From Batrachochytrium dendrobatidis JAM81 (lineage: Eukaryota; Chytridiomycota; Chytridiomycetes; Rhizophydiales): 64,000 bases of DNA. The stretch spans positions 1,054,001 through 1,118,000 of the forward strand of contig NW_006281105.1 of the NCBI RefSeq assembly GCF_000203795.2. Direction: 5' to 3'. The position numbers were made by a program, and so were the translations under genes. Shown here in pieces: positions 44,801 through 58,400 of the stretch (position 1 is its first letter; each line of letters starts with the position of its first letter). Under the pieces are notes generated by a model. It saw nothing but the letters and a program-made list of their open reading frames with translations. It was not told the DNA's origin and searched no databases.

Positions 44801-47800
44801 CTCCTTACACCCACTAGCCCTGCTGATATATCGATCGATAGCAAGTATATCACATCAACAGCCCTAGCACCACTCTATGATGTTTTGGCACGACTGCGTG
44901 GACCATATCTAGATTGCGATGTTTCCTACAATGCAATCATGATGCTTGGACATCTTGTATACTTTAGTCTTCAGTCTCCAGCTCAAACAGATCTAGGTAT
45001 GCGTACCATTGACCGACTTGAAGATCAACCCATCCGAGCTGTTTCCATATATGCCCAAACAGTAGATACAGACACTGCTGCAATCATCATTGCGTTTATT
45101 GAACGTGAATTGCAGAATGGAGTTGAAATTCCATTGTATATGGATATGCTGGTAGTAATATACGAAGCACTTGTTGTTGCCAGTGCTTCTCGTAATAATT
45201 GTGTGTCTGTTCAAATGCAACTCAATGCAGTGCAAATTTCAGTCTGTGAATATTTGTCTTGCTTTTGGACCAACGGTAAGCTAGTTTTTAATTTATGAAT
45301 TTATGGAGTTGTAATTCTGATTTTTTTGAGTGATAGAATTGGAATCACTGGATAGTCTATACAGTTTTTATGGTCAGGTAAAATTGTACGCTGCAAGTTT
45401 GCGTATTTTAAACTACATTTCAACCGACCAAGATGGGTTTATCACACAACAAGATGTGGCACTGGGTCGTTTGATGATACAGGTTGATCCTACACGCAGC
45501 ATGTCTGCAAATGCATCAATGTAGGTCATTTATTTTCAACTATTGTTTTGTTTTGTTTGGGTGTTAATGTTGCTTTTGTAACCGAATCCAACAGGCTAGA
45601 CACGCTGACCAAAACTAAAGCTAAATTTTCTGCATTGCGGTACAAGGTTGTTTATGAAATAATTACGGCTGCTTCACGTTCACAATGTCAATGCTTGAGT
45701 CTTTCATCTGCCCCCCGTAGAGAATTAGTTTCTAGCGATACATTGCTGGATATGTTTGTTCTGGCTGTAAATGCCATGGATGGTGCACTTGTGTCATCTT
45801 GCTGCTCTTTGATGCAGCTTTCTCGAACTGTTCTTGATCTTTATCCCAGCTGTGTCAATTCATTGGTGGTATGTTGATTCTTCAAAAACATTTACATTAT
45901 AAGTATACCCTGCCTATTATTGATCCAGCTGGCTCATTCACCTTTTAGATTGAAGAGGCTGCTGTTGCTGGAATGCAGATCTTGCAAGAAAATTGGTCCA
46001 GCTCAAAGTGGTGGCCAAAACTTATGGATGCATATGTAGATATTTCATTTCATCCTTCTGTTCTTGCCAACAAAGCGTTCATGTGTTCCGAGAAATTCGT
46101 CAACAAGGTATCATCATACATGTTTGCTTTTGATTGAAACTTGCCATTAGTTTTAGATATATTTGAGCTAACGTTCAAGTCACGGCCTTTAGAACTTTAA
46201 TACGATGATAAAGTGGGGAAATTCACGCGTAGGAGTCATGAACTACCCTGCAACAAAGCTGTATCAATTATGGCTACATGCTGTGAGTTCTCCTAACAAA
46301 GTTCAACAAGACGACTCGTTGGCTACGCTTAGTTTGGAAAGCATGATAGAGAATATGGATTGGGTAGTCAATATGGTTTTGTATGGACCGCTTCGTGACT
46401 CGGATACGCTTGATTTAAAACACGAGGCCATGATCGCTCTTAAGCTCACAAAGGATAAGCTTGATTTGAATGAAATAGATGAGCTCAAAGGGTAGTTGTT
46501 TAATGTATCTATTCACAAATATCTCTTATATCACGATGCTTATCAGTGTGTTTGATCCTGTAGCACCGCGGCATGGAATTTCTCATCAAAGGATTATATT
46601 GTCCGTGTTCAGATGAATGATATTCTTTTGCGTCTAAGCCAAGATCATAAAGGACATCAGATTTTAGCAAAAAAGCTATTGATGCGGTTGATTACGATTC
46701 AACTAGAGTGTACGCATACCAACCAGTTTATTAACTCGTCTGAGCAACGTGGCCAGGTTTGTGAATAGTTTTTGTCGGTTTAGACTTGATTCAAGCACAT
46801 GTGTAGATTTTCAATTTTCTAAATCATTTTGAATGCTAGCTGCGTGCCTGGACCACTATGCATATTCTTCTTTCATTTATTGATTCCGATGACATGGCAT
46901 TGACATACATGAATTATTTTATCAAGGCAATCGTAATAGAACAGTTGGCAGAAACACGCAGTTATATTGAATGGGCAGTTGCTAGACTACTTATTCTCTA
47001 TCCATCACTTCATCCGATATTTTGGAAGTATGGATCATGCCAAATAACCAACAACACCAGTTGCATGATTCTAACTGCAGACTTGACCTTTTTACATTGT
47101 TTTTGATTTTTTGAAATTAGACATTTGACAAATTTTGACTACCGAGCGCATGTAATCAGCTCACTATTGACCATCTCGCTACATGTGGGAGAACATCTTC
47201 CTATACTGATACAAGAGACGTTTTTCCGAGATGCGTTTGTTTCGCTTGTTCCTTGGGTGGCAAGCAATCACTTCAACATGCGCTTATTTGCTCAATACGG
47301 ACTTTTTAAACTATGGAACTATTGCCTTGAGAAACCGTAAAGTCTACCTTTTGGTTAACATGCTTTAATGTACGCCTTGTGTTTCCAGCAGCTAATGTAT
47401 TGAATCTGTATTTTGGTAGATATCTAACGTGCTTGACTGACGAAATGTCCAATGTCAGTGTATTAATGGAGTTTATCAAGAGCAATCCAGAATGCATACG
47501 TCATCGAGCCAAATGTACATCATACTACTTTGTTGGTGGTGGATTTGATCCCATTAGGGATGTAAACATTGAGTTTTTGTTTCGTGGCGGTCCGTGTGTA
47601 CTACAACTTGCTGATGACGAAAAGATTTGTGTGGTGAGCTATTGTAGTTTGAGTTTTATCGAATTGAATAGTGCTTGCTGATGCATATTGTGTTTAGATG
47701 GCGTTTACAAAGGTGAATCCAAGTCAAGGGTACTCGATACCTACTGGATATGATCGGCGTGAGCTGATCCGATCTATGGTTTCTTCCAGCATGTAAGTTG

Positions 47801-48834
47801 AGCTAGGTTAGTTTTATGATTTGAAATAGGCTAACTTTTATCCATAACTGATGGCGTCTAATCTACAGTAAGCTTACTTCAAAATCATTGGAGACTGCTG
47901 GTGCATGTGCATCACGATCTGTTGCTTTGGCCAACACATTGATCAACAGCCAGCCTACCTCGAATGAAAATAAAGATGGTTCTGAAAATACATTTGGCGA
48001 ATCATCTCAAAAGAAAATTCTTGCATGGGAAACACTTATGCAAACCAATGTTGATTTATCTACCGAACGAGAAGCTCAGGCAGCAGTAAGTAGATTCTTT
48101 TCTTGCTTGTCGTTGTTTATTGAACTCAACGTACTGTTTGAACTATAGCGCGTAAGGAATCCTTTGGTTGTTGTTGCAAGTCTGATATCAAAAGTTCCCA
48201 ATTTGGGTGGATTGTGTCGGTGAGTCTATTGCTAAAAATATGACTAGTATGGCTTATATTTGCTCAACATGTTTGATTTGCATTTAGAACGTGTGAAATC
48301 TTTAATGCCGAGCTTTTAGTTGTCAATAACATCAAAGTAAGTTTTGTTTCTCATACTTGTTTTCAGGAGTATACCATCTATTTACCATGGATGGCATTGC
48401 AATATTTTGTAGATCAAGGAAGATCAGGTATTTAGCAACACAAGTGTTTCAGCGGATAAATGGATGCCTATCAAGCAAGTACGAGAGGAAGATCTGGAAA
48501 CGTATCTCATTGGCATGAAGACTCGAGGATATACAGTAGTTGGTGTTGAACAAGCAACACGAAGTGTTTCATTAAATGGATTTGAATTTCCTCGTAAAAC
48601 TGTAGTTCTTTTAGGTAAACTATTGATTCAAGATTGACAAGCATGAATGGAAACTAACTGTTGTGATTTACAGGCAAGGAGAGAGAGGGAATTCCGACGC
48701 ATCTGATGGCTCACTTGGACCATGTGCTTGAGATTCCACAGTTTGGTGTGATTCGATCGCTGAATGTGCATGTGAGTGGAGCACTGATTGTATGGGAATA
48801 CACCAAACAACAAGGAACTGGACCAATATCCTGA
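41803..48834 (+). CDS. TRM3: tRNA (guanosine-18-2'-O)-methyltransferase, Trm3/TARBP1 type
   Basis: I could join 24 exons in phase (first 41803-41829, 41903-42112, 42187-42858, 42943-43143, 43223-43480; last 48149-48219, 48288-48336, 48413-48614, 48674-48834), giving 1,751 residues. The first ~1,590 residues are helical, HEAT-like and unmarked by motifs, as in Trm3/TARBP1. The C-terminal SpoU/SPOUT domain is complete: motif 1 [20 protein letters not shown], motif 2 [12 protein letters not shown], motif 3 [20 protein letters not shown]. These form the SAM-binding knot that 2'-O-methylates G18 of tRNAs. Length lies above yeast Trm3 and human TARBP1. The exon between 43878 and 44014 rests on phase and an ATTAG acceptor only. 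Confidence 0.9.
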
Positions 48835-49268
48835 GGACGCGTGTGGCAATATTAAAAGATGAATTTCTTTGGTTTGAAGCTTTTGATTAAACAGTGTCAG
48901 TGGATCATGGTGTGTGTTGTATGATTGCTTGCGGGTGGGGTTATCGTCTGTATTTACTCGACTACTATAGAGTAATACTTTTATATTTGCTACTGCTCAT
49001 GGCAATAGCAGTGTTGGTTCATGAGTTGGCTTGTACGCCACTACAATCGGAAATGCCGGGGTGTGGCTGCCATCACTTCCATCTGCATGTAGTTTGATAA
49101 AGGGCTGACTGCTACTATGAGTGCTTCTTGGAAGCTCGTAGTAGGATTCTGTCTTGTTTACCTCGAAACGATTGGCGTAATGAAACGCCTTTGAATCTCA
49201 ACACCCTGTTTTGCGGTCGTGAATCTGTTGAACGTTGATGGCTGCTTTCTAACCATCTTTGATTTCAG
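48835..49268 (+). other. TRM3-GDI spacer, probably with the GDI 5' exon
   Basis: 434 bp. GDI proteins begin M-DEEYDV, and DEEYDV starts right after a TTTCAG acceptor at 49268. Two start exons fit phase 0: a lone ATG at 48907-48909 followed by GTGTGT, or ATG AGT GCT ... at 49117-49137 followed by GTAGTA. I cannot choose between them. No other gene seen. Confidence 0.5.
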
Positions 49269-50862
49269 GATGAAGAATACGATGTTATTGTGCTAGGTAC
49301 CGGCCTTTCCGAGTGTATCCTGTCTGGTCTTCTTTCTGTTGAAGGCAAAAAGGTTCTTCATATGGATCGCAACGACTACTATGGTGGTGAAAGTGCTAGT
49401 CTGAATCTGAGTCAGGTACAGTTGATTGAGTGGCCATGGTTTACTATTCAAAGTGCAATGCCATTTTTTCTGATTTTGAAACTGTTTGCTTGCTATGTGT
49501 GATATCACTAGCTTTACCGTAAGTTTAGAAACGGTATGGCTCCTCCACAGCAGTTTGGTCGTGACCGTGACTACAACGTTGATCTGATTCCCAAGTTTGC
49601 CATGGCATCAGGCGAATTTGTCAACATTCTCTACCATACCGATGTGACTCGCTACCTTGAATTCCGTCAGATTGCCGTCAGTTATGTCTATCGTGATGGA
49701 AAGATCTCCAAAGTACCTTCTAATCAGCAAGAGGCACTTACTTCTTCCCTTATGGGTCTCTTTGAGAAGCGTCGTGTTAAATCGTTCTTTGAGTTTATTC
49801 AAGGCTACGACTTTAACGATCCAAAGACTCATCAAGGTATGTGTATACTATCAACTATATATTGGAAATGGATCAACTAACACTGCTATGACCCTTGATG
49901 TTATTCATCTACATAGGTCTGGATCTTAACAAGGTCACCATGGTGGAGGTTTACAAAAAGTTTGGTCTTGAGCCAGGTACCCAGGACTTTGTTGGTCATG
50001 CACTTGCCCTGCATTTGGACGATACCTACATGACTGCTCCTGCTCGCGACACTTATGAGCGTATCTGCTTGTATATGAATTCGATGGCTCGATATGGAAA
50101 GTCGCCTTACATTTATCCTCTATATGGACTCGGTGAGCTCCCTCAAGGCTTTGCTAGGTATGTGTTTTAAGCTTTTTTACCACTACTTTAGTATCAGTGA
50201 ATTCAACCAATATATTTAAACATGTCTAATGGTAATGGTATAGACTCAGTGCCATTTATGGAGGTACTTATATGCTCCAAAAAAACATTGACGAGATTGT
50301 CATGGAGAATGGCAAGTTTGTTGGGGTCAAGAGCGATGGTGAGGTGGTCAAGGCCAAGGCTGTTATTGGAGATCCATCCTATTTCCCCAACCATACCAAA
50401 AAGACTGGATCTGTTGTGCGAGTGATTTGCATTCTCAACCATCCAATTCCCAACACGGGCGATGCTGATTCTGTTCAATTGGTGATTCCGCAAAACCAAG
50501 TTCACCGCAAACACGACGTCTATGTTGCATCTGTATCTGCAGCCCACAGTGTCTGTGCCAAGGACTTTTTTGTTGCAATTGTATCTACACTGGTTGAAAC
50601 AGATAATCCAGAAAAGGAGTGCGAGGCAGGTTTAGCACTTCTTGGTCCTATTCTGGAAAAGTTTGTTGATGTAAAGGATATTTTTGAGCCCATCAGTGAT
50701 GGCACTGCTGATTCGATTTTTGTCAGTAAAAGCTATGATGCTACATCTCACTTTGAAACCACCTGTGCAGATGTCAAGAGCATCTACAAGCGTCTGACTG
50801 GCAACGAATTGAAGGTTGAAGGCAAGGTGAAGAAACTGGACGAGGAAGGTCAAGCTCAGTAA
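49269..50862 (+). CDS. GDI1: rab GDP-dissociation inhibitor (start exon unresolved)
   Basis: Four exons in phase, 49269-49415, 49512-49836, 49917-50157, 50244-50862, encode 443 residues plus a missing start. Conserved regions: the FAD-like dinucleotide fold [35 protein letters not shown] (Rab-binding platform), [41 protein letters not shown] and [12 protein letters not shown] extracts prenylated, GDP-bound Rab GTPases from membranes and recycles them; it is essential in yeast. Length and every conserved region match the family, so the gene looks intact apart from the unplaced first Met. Confidence 0.93.
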
Positions 50863-51014
50863 ACAGATGGAGTTTACCTGATCTACTCATATCTATCAAT
50901 TTTTTGAAAGTCGGTTCTTTCGTATGATTTCCCTTTTAACAGTATGAGCTTTGATGGAAAACAATAAAGCAGTTGTCATGTTCTAATAGTGGATTGCTGG
51001 CAGCGTGGACACGA

Positions 51015-51373
51015 TTCGTCGTATTCACGTAGTAAAATGCCAAATAAATGTTTAGTCGACTGGTGACTGGCATGTATAGTTGAATTTCTAAGCTGCAATC
51101 CTTGTACCCTTGAATTAGAGTGTATCTGGGATTTAGAATACAGAAGTTTGATTGACAGCATTTGAACCCAATATCTGGATTGAAATGAATCTGGTAATCT
51201 TACACTACATGACTATGCCAAAAAGAATCCAATTCAAAACTATAGTTTGTATTGTAATACTGAAAGAATAAGAATGCCAGTTTCTACTAAGCGCAATGAA
51301 TCTTCAACTATTGTTTATTCCCAAGCAAATCGATAAATACAAATGGTTTATTTTGCGTGGATACGACCATAAA
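51015..51373. repeat. MITE family 1 copy between GDI and acyltransferase genes
   Basis: Left CGTCGTATTCACGTAGTAAAA, right TTTTGCGTGGATACGACCA; the ends pair as inverted repeats. The internal core is recognisable (TATCTGGATTGAAATGAATC) but diverged. Confidence 0.75.
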
Positions 51374-51553
51374 TAGTTTTACCCACACATGCTGCAAGCG
51401 TTGTTATTAACCCTGAATCAAGACTGAATTTGCAATGACGGTAAAGTCCTTGCAATCGATGAATCAGTATTGATATATCAAAAGTTTTACACTCTTTTAT
51501 AATGCTGATTGCCATTTTCTATTCAATTAATGCTTGATGTCCAATAGCCGCCC

Positions 51554-53529
51554 ATGGCATTATATTCTCGTAGGAACCAACAACTTGATGCTACCACTCA
51601 TGATGGAAAAGGCAAAATAAATGCTATGGATAAGATTGATGCCGAGCCCGTGCCTGCTCAGCAATCGACTCAAACCAGACCTTGTGATACTGCGCATACT
51701 TTATCCAAGGAACAGTTGGCTGTTGGTGCATCTACAATGGCATCTGATTCAAAATCTCCAAAATCTCCTACAAAAACAACGGCCAATTCTTCACACAAGC
51801 CAAAGTCTCGTATTCGTAAAGGCTCGTTTCGCTCTCGTACATCTCCACTCGACTATGAAACTCTGGAACGGGAACAAAACTCTATGCGTGGGTTCTTTAC
51901 TCTATTTTGGGTTTTTATGGCTATTTATGTTGTTGTTACCGCCTACAAAAACTACCGTGCCGAAGGCATTTTTATTTCCTTGAGATTCTATCAACAGTTT
52001 TCGCATGATGCTATCGGGTTGATTGTGGTGGATGCTGCAATGATTTTATCTCTGTTTGTTCCCTTCCTGGCTCAGGCTTGGCTTGGCGGGCTAGGTTGGA
52101 GTCGTGGAGTTTGGACTATTGCAATGCATGTCTGGCAGGGAGTTTGGTTTGGTGTCTGTCTTGCAATCGCATTTGGCAAAGAGTGGCCTTGGGTATGTTG
52201 ATTGGATTCTTTATCCATGCAATGCCGATCTGTTATGAATCGAGACTAATCCAATTTTTACTGTTTTGCCAACATTTCAAGATTCAATCTGGAGCATTTG
52301 TGGGTCATTGTATTACTATGCTATTCAAACAGCATTCATACTCGTCTTATAATATTGATTTAAGGTTTAAGCACAAACAACTGCTGCATCTCCGTCAATT
52401 GCTTACAGAGCATAAAAAGGATGATGACCACGATTCTACCTATCCCCGCACCAGGTCTAAAACCACTGAAGATGCTTCCCTGACTGGCACAGATGCTATG
52501 ATTGCAGAGATTGCGGATTTAGAAAAGGAACTGATCAAACCAAATGTCAGTTTTCCTAATAATATCACGCTATGGAATTACATTGATTATTTGCTTGTTC
52601 CTACTTTAGTTTACGAGCTCAGCTATCCACGAACTGAAAAGTAAGTTTTACTTGTTTTAAATTTTGGTAAACTGTAACACAGTACCAATGAACCACTATT
52701 TTAATTGTAACTGTTTAAATTGGTTTTATCAGGTTTAGACCGCTTTACTTTATCAACAAAGCTGCTGCAACACTGTGCACGTTTGGACTGTTGTATGTGT
52801 CGTATGAACACTACATTCTTCCCGTTTTGCTTGATATGCCCAATCATACGTTTTTTGACTCGGTCTTTCAGCTCATGATGCCTTTTACCATGTGCTATCT
52901 TTTAATCTTCTTTATCATTTTCGAGGTAATGATTTCGACCAAAAAGATTACATTTGATGACATGCCAGTGCTTTAATTTGAGTATTGGAAAACTAATCTG
53001 GCATTTAAACCAACTATTTGAAAACAATTGACAATCAGTGTATCTGCAATGCATTTGCTGAGCTCACCTGTTTTGCCGACAGAGAATTTTATGAGGATTG
53101 GTGGAACTCGAGTACATATGACGAATTTGCGCGCAAGTGGAACAAACCGGTCCACGAGTTTCTTCTCCGTCACGTCTACCTTGAATCCATATCTACTTAC
53201 AAACTTTCTAAAACTAATGCCACACTAATGACTTTTTTCCTTTCATCGTGCGTTCACGAGCTGGTTATGTTTGTCATTGGCAAAAAGCTGAGGCTATATC
53301 TGTTTGGATTGCAGATGTTCCAAGTTCCAATGATTTTCATTGCTCGTATTGGATGGATTAAAAAACAAAAGTTGGCAGGGAACGTATTTTTTTGGTTCGG
53401 TATGATTTTTGTAAGTTGTATGATGGATTAGATATTTGGATGTGTTGAGTAGAATTGACTAGCTAATCTCTTTTTATTTAGGGTCCTCCACTTTTGGCAG
53501 TTACATATATGCGTGAGCACTATGCGTAA
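51554..53529 (+). CDS. sterol O-acyltransferase (ARE/SOAT, MBOAT family)
   Basis: Five exons in phase: 51554-52192, 52282-52640, 52733-52925, 53039-53410, 53482-53529, giving 536 residues. A basic Ser/Lys-rich cytosolic N-terminus is followed by about nine membrane segments. Family motifs: FKQHSY, FYEDWWNS, WNKPVHEFLLRHVY, active-site SSCVHELVMF with His470 (codon 53255-53257), and GPPLLAVTY at the end. The enzyme esterifies sterols, or diacylglycerol in the DGAT1 branch, with acyl-CoA in the ER, feeding lipid droplets. It is the intact paralogue of the gene at 39006-41495; introns in the C-terminal half fall at corresponding places, which indicates duplication from one ancestor. Confidence 0.92.
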
Positions 53530-53673
53530 TCAACCAGAATTCGATTCAATAGAATCGCCTGATTTAAATCAAAATCTCATTAGATGGGTGCTGAGGTAGA
53601 ATCTACTATCTATTTGCAAAGGTCAATCAATTTCATCTTGAATAAACCAAAGTTTTATTGCTATAACTCCTGT

Positions 53674-55233
53674 TTACAGATAGTGCAATTTCCACAATTT
53701 CTCATCATGTTCTGATTCAAATACTGGATGAAACCCAACACGAAAAATCTCATTAAACCCTTCGTCATGGTCTGGTTCTTGATGTGCTTTGGCATACATA
53801 TGAAACACCATTCCAGGAACATGTGCATGGTCAGACTTTTTCTGATCACTGTTACCAAAAACCCACTTGTGTCCAAAATGCCTCAATTCCCTATAAGCAT
53901 TATTATGTCTGCATAGTTCCATTTCAGTATCAAAATACAGTGCTATAACATGTACCATGCACTCTGTTCCAGCAGACTCTTTCGCGGCTTGGATAAAGGC
54001 TTTCCGTGTTGTCTTGTCTGGATTCGTGTTATCTACCACGACTGATTTACCAGAACCAATAGCTTCGCTCAGTACCTTTAAGCACTTGTTTTTTGTACCC
54101 AACGTATCTTGATTGATGTGAGTTATACCCAAAGGTGTCAAGTAGGTAGTGACAAAACTGGATTTTCCTGAAGCTGGCGATCCCACACATATGATGAGGT
54201 TCACACTTGATTGAAACGGTGGATTCATTTCAGGGGTGAACGTAACACGATTGGTAATGGTTTCAACAACCTTTGCAAGAGTTTGGGACGAGTCGGTGAG
54301 TGAAGTAAACAAGTTTGGGTTGAATTCTGGCCAAGGAATTGGTTTAAATCCAGCAATGGATTCCAGTTTATCCAATACATCATTCAGCTTATCGTTAGTT
54401 TTAGATTCTAAACACTCGTTTAGCGCAATACTGGATTTACTGGAAAATAGTACTTCTGGGACAATAAATCTAAGTGGGATATTCAGTGCAAATTTATGAT
54501 CGCAGTCCGAATGGTCTTTAGGATGTGGAAGAGTCGAATGCCAGTTTGATCGTGTTCTACCAGCAGCATCGCCGCAGTAAAATGATAATGCAAGATCAGC
54601 ATCAGAAAGGGAGGCAAGATCATCTGATGTGTAAACCTCCTGAATGTAATAATGCCACATTCCTGGACAAGGTTTACGAAAAAAGTCCTTGGATGTAGCA
54701 GCAATAAATGTAAGAGGGATATGCAATGTATCGGTTTCTGTTAGAGATTTGACAACATTCTCTACACGACCTTTAAAAATAGCATCTTTGGCCACGACAG
54801 TTTGATTCAAGCCTTTTTTTGAAGTCTTGGGCTGATCCAGTATTCCCGATTGGTTGGAGAATATAACGATTCTGTATCCAAGATTGTGTAAAAGTCTTAG
54901 TGTGGCAGGAACACTTGGACAGAACCAACGCCAATCGTCGCCATGTTTAGGAAACACATAAGATCCATTGACACCAGCAAGAGTTCCATCAAAATCGAAT
55001 GCAGCAATCTTGGTATGTTGAGCCAGATATGATTTTTGAAGATGTTCTTTGGTAAGAGAGTTGGCTACACCTATTAAAAGACTGTTATGCAAGACTTTCC
55101 ACTGGACCAACGAAGCAGTGGATGCTGTAGTTTGAGGTTCGATGGATAGAAACGTATCCAAAGAATGCTGTTTCGATTGTTTTTTAGCTGATAGTTTTTG
55201 ATCCGTCTTCTTTGCAGGTCGTTTTGGAGGCAT
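53674..55233 (-). CDS. PNKP: bifunctional polynucleotide phosphatase/kinase
   Basis: 519 residues, no intron. A short Lys/Pro-rich N-terminus (MPPKRPAKKTDQK) suggests nuclear import. The HAD phosphatase has AAFDFDGTLAG (Asp80, Asp82), VIFSNQSGI, KPCPGMW and FYCGDAAGR. The kinase has P-loop VGSPASGKSS, then HINQDTLGT, VVVDNTNPD and a terminal YRELRHFGHKW. It restores 3'-OH and 5'-phosphate ends during single- and double-strand break repair. There is no FHA domain, as in the fission-yeast enzyme. Divergent from SEC31 across 196 bp; convergent with the acyltransferase. Confidence 0.95.
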   Translation of the reverse strand: MPPKRPAKKTDQKLSAKKQSKQHSLDTFLSIEPQTTASTASLVQWKVLHNSLLIGVANSLTKEHLQKSYLAQHTKIAAFDFDGTLAGVNGSYVFPKHGDDWRWFCPSVPATLRLLHNLGYRIVIFSNQSGILDQPKTSKKGLNQTVVAKDAIFKGRVENVVKSLTETDTLHIPLTFIAATSKDFFRKPCPGMWHYYIQEVYTSDDLASLSDADLALSFYCGDAAGRTRSNWHSTLPHPKDHSDCDHKFALNIPLRFIVPEVLFSSKSSIALNECLESKTNDKLNDVLDKLESIAGFKPIPWPEFNPNLFTSLTDSSQTLAKVVETITNRVTFTPEMNPPFQSSVNLIICVGSPASGKSSFVTTYLTPLGITHINQDTLGTKNKCLKVLSEAIGSGKSVVVDNTNPDKTTRKAFIQAAKESAGTECMVHVIALYFDTEMELCRHNNAYRELRHFGHKWVFGNSDQKKSDHAHVPGMVFHMYAKAHQEPDHDEGFNEIFRVGFHPVFESEHDEKLWKLHYL

Positions 55234-55356
55234 GATTGCTAATAACAGTTGCAATAAACAGAATTCAGGAAACTGCAGAATTCATTCGATTTGTCGCGAT
55301 CATCAGGCTTGCTGGCTGATTCTTGTCATGAAAAGCAATCTTAAACCACGGGACTC

Positions 55357-55362
55357 CACGTG
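55357..55362. promoter_or_regulatory. CACGTG box, PNKP/SEC31 divergent promoter
   Basis: Single CACGTG 73 bp from the SEC31 start, in the 196-bp spacer. Confidence 0.45.
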
Positions 55363-55429
55363 ACACTCTTGCCAACAAGTGAGTTTTGACAGTTGCGACC
55401 TTGACCAGCAACTATTGGATCTGCCAGCA

Positions 55430-58400
55430 ATGAAGATCCGCAGTATTGAGCGAAACTGCACTCTCGCTTGGTCTCCTGCTAACCAAGATGTGCTATTGGC
55501 TCTTGGAACTGTTTCTGGCGCTTTAGACGCTTCTTTCTCTTCATCCACCGAGTTGGAGTTGTTTGACATTAACATTGCTGGTACTGCACTAACTCCTAAT
55601 GGCACTACGGCCACTACATCAAAAAGCATGCGGAAAGTGGGTTCTGTTCCTATGAATGCTCGGTATGTTTCTATTGGTCTGTTTTGGCAGTAGTAGATGA
55701 GTGTTGGCTTTAGATTGTCAGTTGTGGCGGATGCTGTTGAAGGCAGGGGTTGACCGAGTATTGCACTGATGCTGCATTGCCGTTCAGTGAGATTGCTTGC
55801 ACAGAACTGTTTCAATTCTTATGTAACAGTTCATATTCTGGCTCTAGTCTATTGCTTGCTTTGGTTTAGGCGCGCATTGAACATGAACATCTTGGGGTGG
55901 ATATTCTACTAATACAATCCCATTGTAATCTGTCTTTATTAACCTGGTTTGAAATATTGGTTATTTTTATTTCATCTAGTTTTAATCGACTTGCTTGGGG
56001 TGCTCCTGGTACCCAAGGCACTCTGAAGAATGGCTTGATTGCTGCAGGCAAAGAGAATGGCGAATTGGATTTACTCAATCCTCACTTGATCCTTGACGGA
56101 AAGTCTGACAAAGAATCGCTGATTGCTCGTCATACTACTCATGGTGGTCCTGTGCGTGGTCTTGACTTTAACCCATTGCATAAAAACTTGCTTGCTTCTG
56201 GTGCGTCGGATGGTGAAATCTCAATCTGGGACTTGAATACTGTCAAATCATATGCTCCAGGTGCGCGCTCTCAAAGACTAGATAATGTCACTGCACTTTC
56301 TTGGAACAGACAAGTTCCACATATTCTCGCCAGTGCAAGTAACAGTGGATATACAGTTGTTTGGGATTTGCGTAATCGCAAAGAGATCATCCAGCTTTCA
56401 TACCCAGGCGGTAGAAAACCAGTGACTTCTCTTGCTTGGAATCCAGATACGCCTATGCAGATGGTGACCGCCGTAGATGATGACATGAACTCGATGCTCC
56501 TTATGTGGGATCTTCGTAATGCCAGTGCACCTGAGCGCGTGAGTTTATTGTATATACTAATTCTCGGTTATAGATTCTTGCATAAATCTCTCAAGCTTGG
56601 CTAGAGATAATATAGCTGTGCTGTTACTAACTCTTGATTGTACATTTGTATTGGATTCAATGCCTATAATGTTGTAGACTTTTTCTGGACATTCAAAAGG
56701 TATCTTATCGGTTGCCTGGTGCCCAAAGGATTCCGAACTGCTCTTGTCTTGTGGAAAAGACAACCGTACAATTGTCTGGAACACTGTGCAGGGTGAGCCC
56801 ATTGGTGATTTGAATCACTCGGCAAATTGGACTTTTGATGCTCAGTGGTGTCCAAAGAATCCCGATCTGATCGCAGTAGCCAGTTTTGACGGTTGTGTTA
56901 CCATTCACTCACTTCAAAGCATTGCCTCTGAAGAGCCTGACTTTCAAGATAATACTGTCCCCTCCGAGTCGCATATTGATGACGATCCATTTGCTCAAGT
57001 TAGTCGTCAGCAAACTCTAAACGATCCAGATGCGCCAGTATTTGTTCTTCGTCATCCACCAAAATGGCTATGTCAACCAGCAGGCGCCACATTTGGTTTT
57101 GGTAATAGGCTTGTCAGGACGAAACCTGCGCAAGGCAAAAGTGTCGTATCCATTCACACTGTCCATAGCGATGCTGAAATTTCTCAACGAATAGATTTGC
57201 TTAGTCGTGCTTTTCAAAGTGGGTCTTATGAGGAACTGGTTCAATATTGTGATACACTATCTTCACCTGAAACTGGGTTTACTCTTAGCGAAAAGGACCG
57301 GGAGGTGTTCAAGTTTTTCAAAGCCATGGTTTCTTCTACTTCACGAGACGATATTGTTCAGATGCTTGGATTTGATAAAAACTTGATTGCAGATGAAAGA
57401 TTATCTGGGCTCTTCAAACGGTTAAATGTCAAACCAGTATTGCCTACAGACGAGCAATCTGTCACAAATGAGGATGGTAGTATTGCTACAAAATCAGGAT
57501 CTAAATCGACAGCTACACCTTTTTCCTTGTTTGCAATTGGTAAACCTACCGAGGATTCTGATATTGACACTTTGATCACGAAAGCTCTTATGCTGAGTGA
57601 TTTTGAAACTGCTGTGAATATTTGTCTTGGAGCAAACCGTCTTGCAGATGCTCTGGTATTGGCAGTCAGTGGAGGTGAAGAGCTACTTTATCGTACTCAG
57701 CAAGAGTATTTCAGACGAACATCTAAATTCAAACCCTATTCTCGTATTCTCCAGGGTATTGTTGATGGCGATTTAATGGATGTAGTTGAGAATGCTCGTG
57801 TGGATGGACTGGGTGGTGGTAGCTGGAAAGATCTTGTTGCCCTTGTTTGCACTTATGCCAAAAACGACGATTTTTCTAAACTGATGGGAATGATTGGTTC
57901 AAGGCTTGAGACTACTGGGTCATCACTGGCGTTGACAGGAACGCATACAACGATGCCTTCTATATCAGGAATCAAGCGGTCTCCCATGCTTACTGCTTCC
58001 GATCGTGAACGTAACCATGCCGCGATACTGTGCTATATCGGTGCTGGTAATTTTGACAAGGTGGTGGGTGTATGGTGTCAGAACGAACCGGCAGATGTAA
58101 CCAAACCCCCACCTGTTACTGGCTTATCTACTCGTCTTCCTTCTCCCACACACGCCAGTGCTGTCAAATCTGCGGCATCCCCCAAATTGGCTTTGCAAAC
58201 TTTGATAGAAAAGATTTTCATTCTTTCGTCTGTTGTGCAATTTGTTGATCCTGAGCTTAATGGTCTTATGGATGGACAGACTGAGTATGCTCTTGCACCA
58301 CTTTATGCCAAATATCTTGATTACGCATCAATGGCTGCTCATGCAGGAAATATCGAATGTGCATGGCGTATACTAGAGCTTGTTCCTAATGCATTTACAA

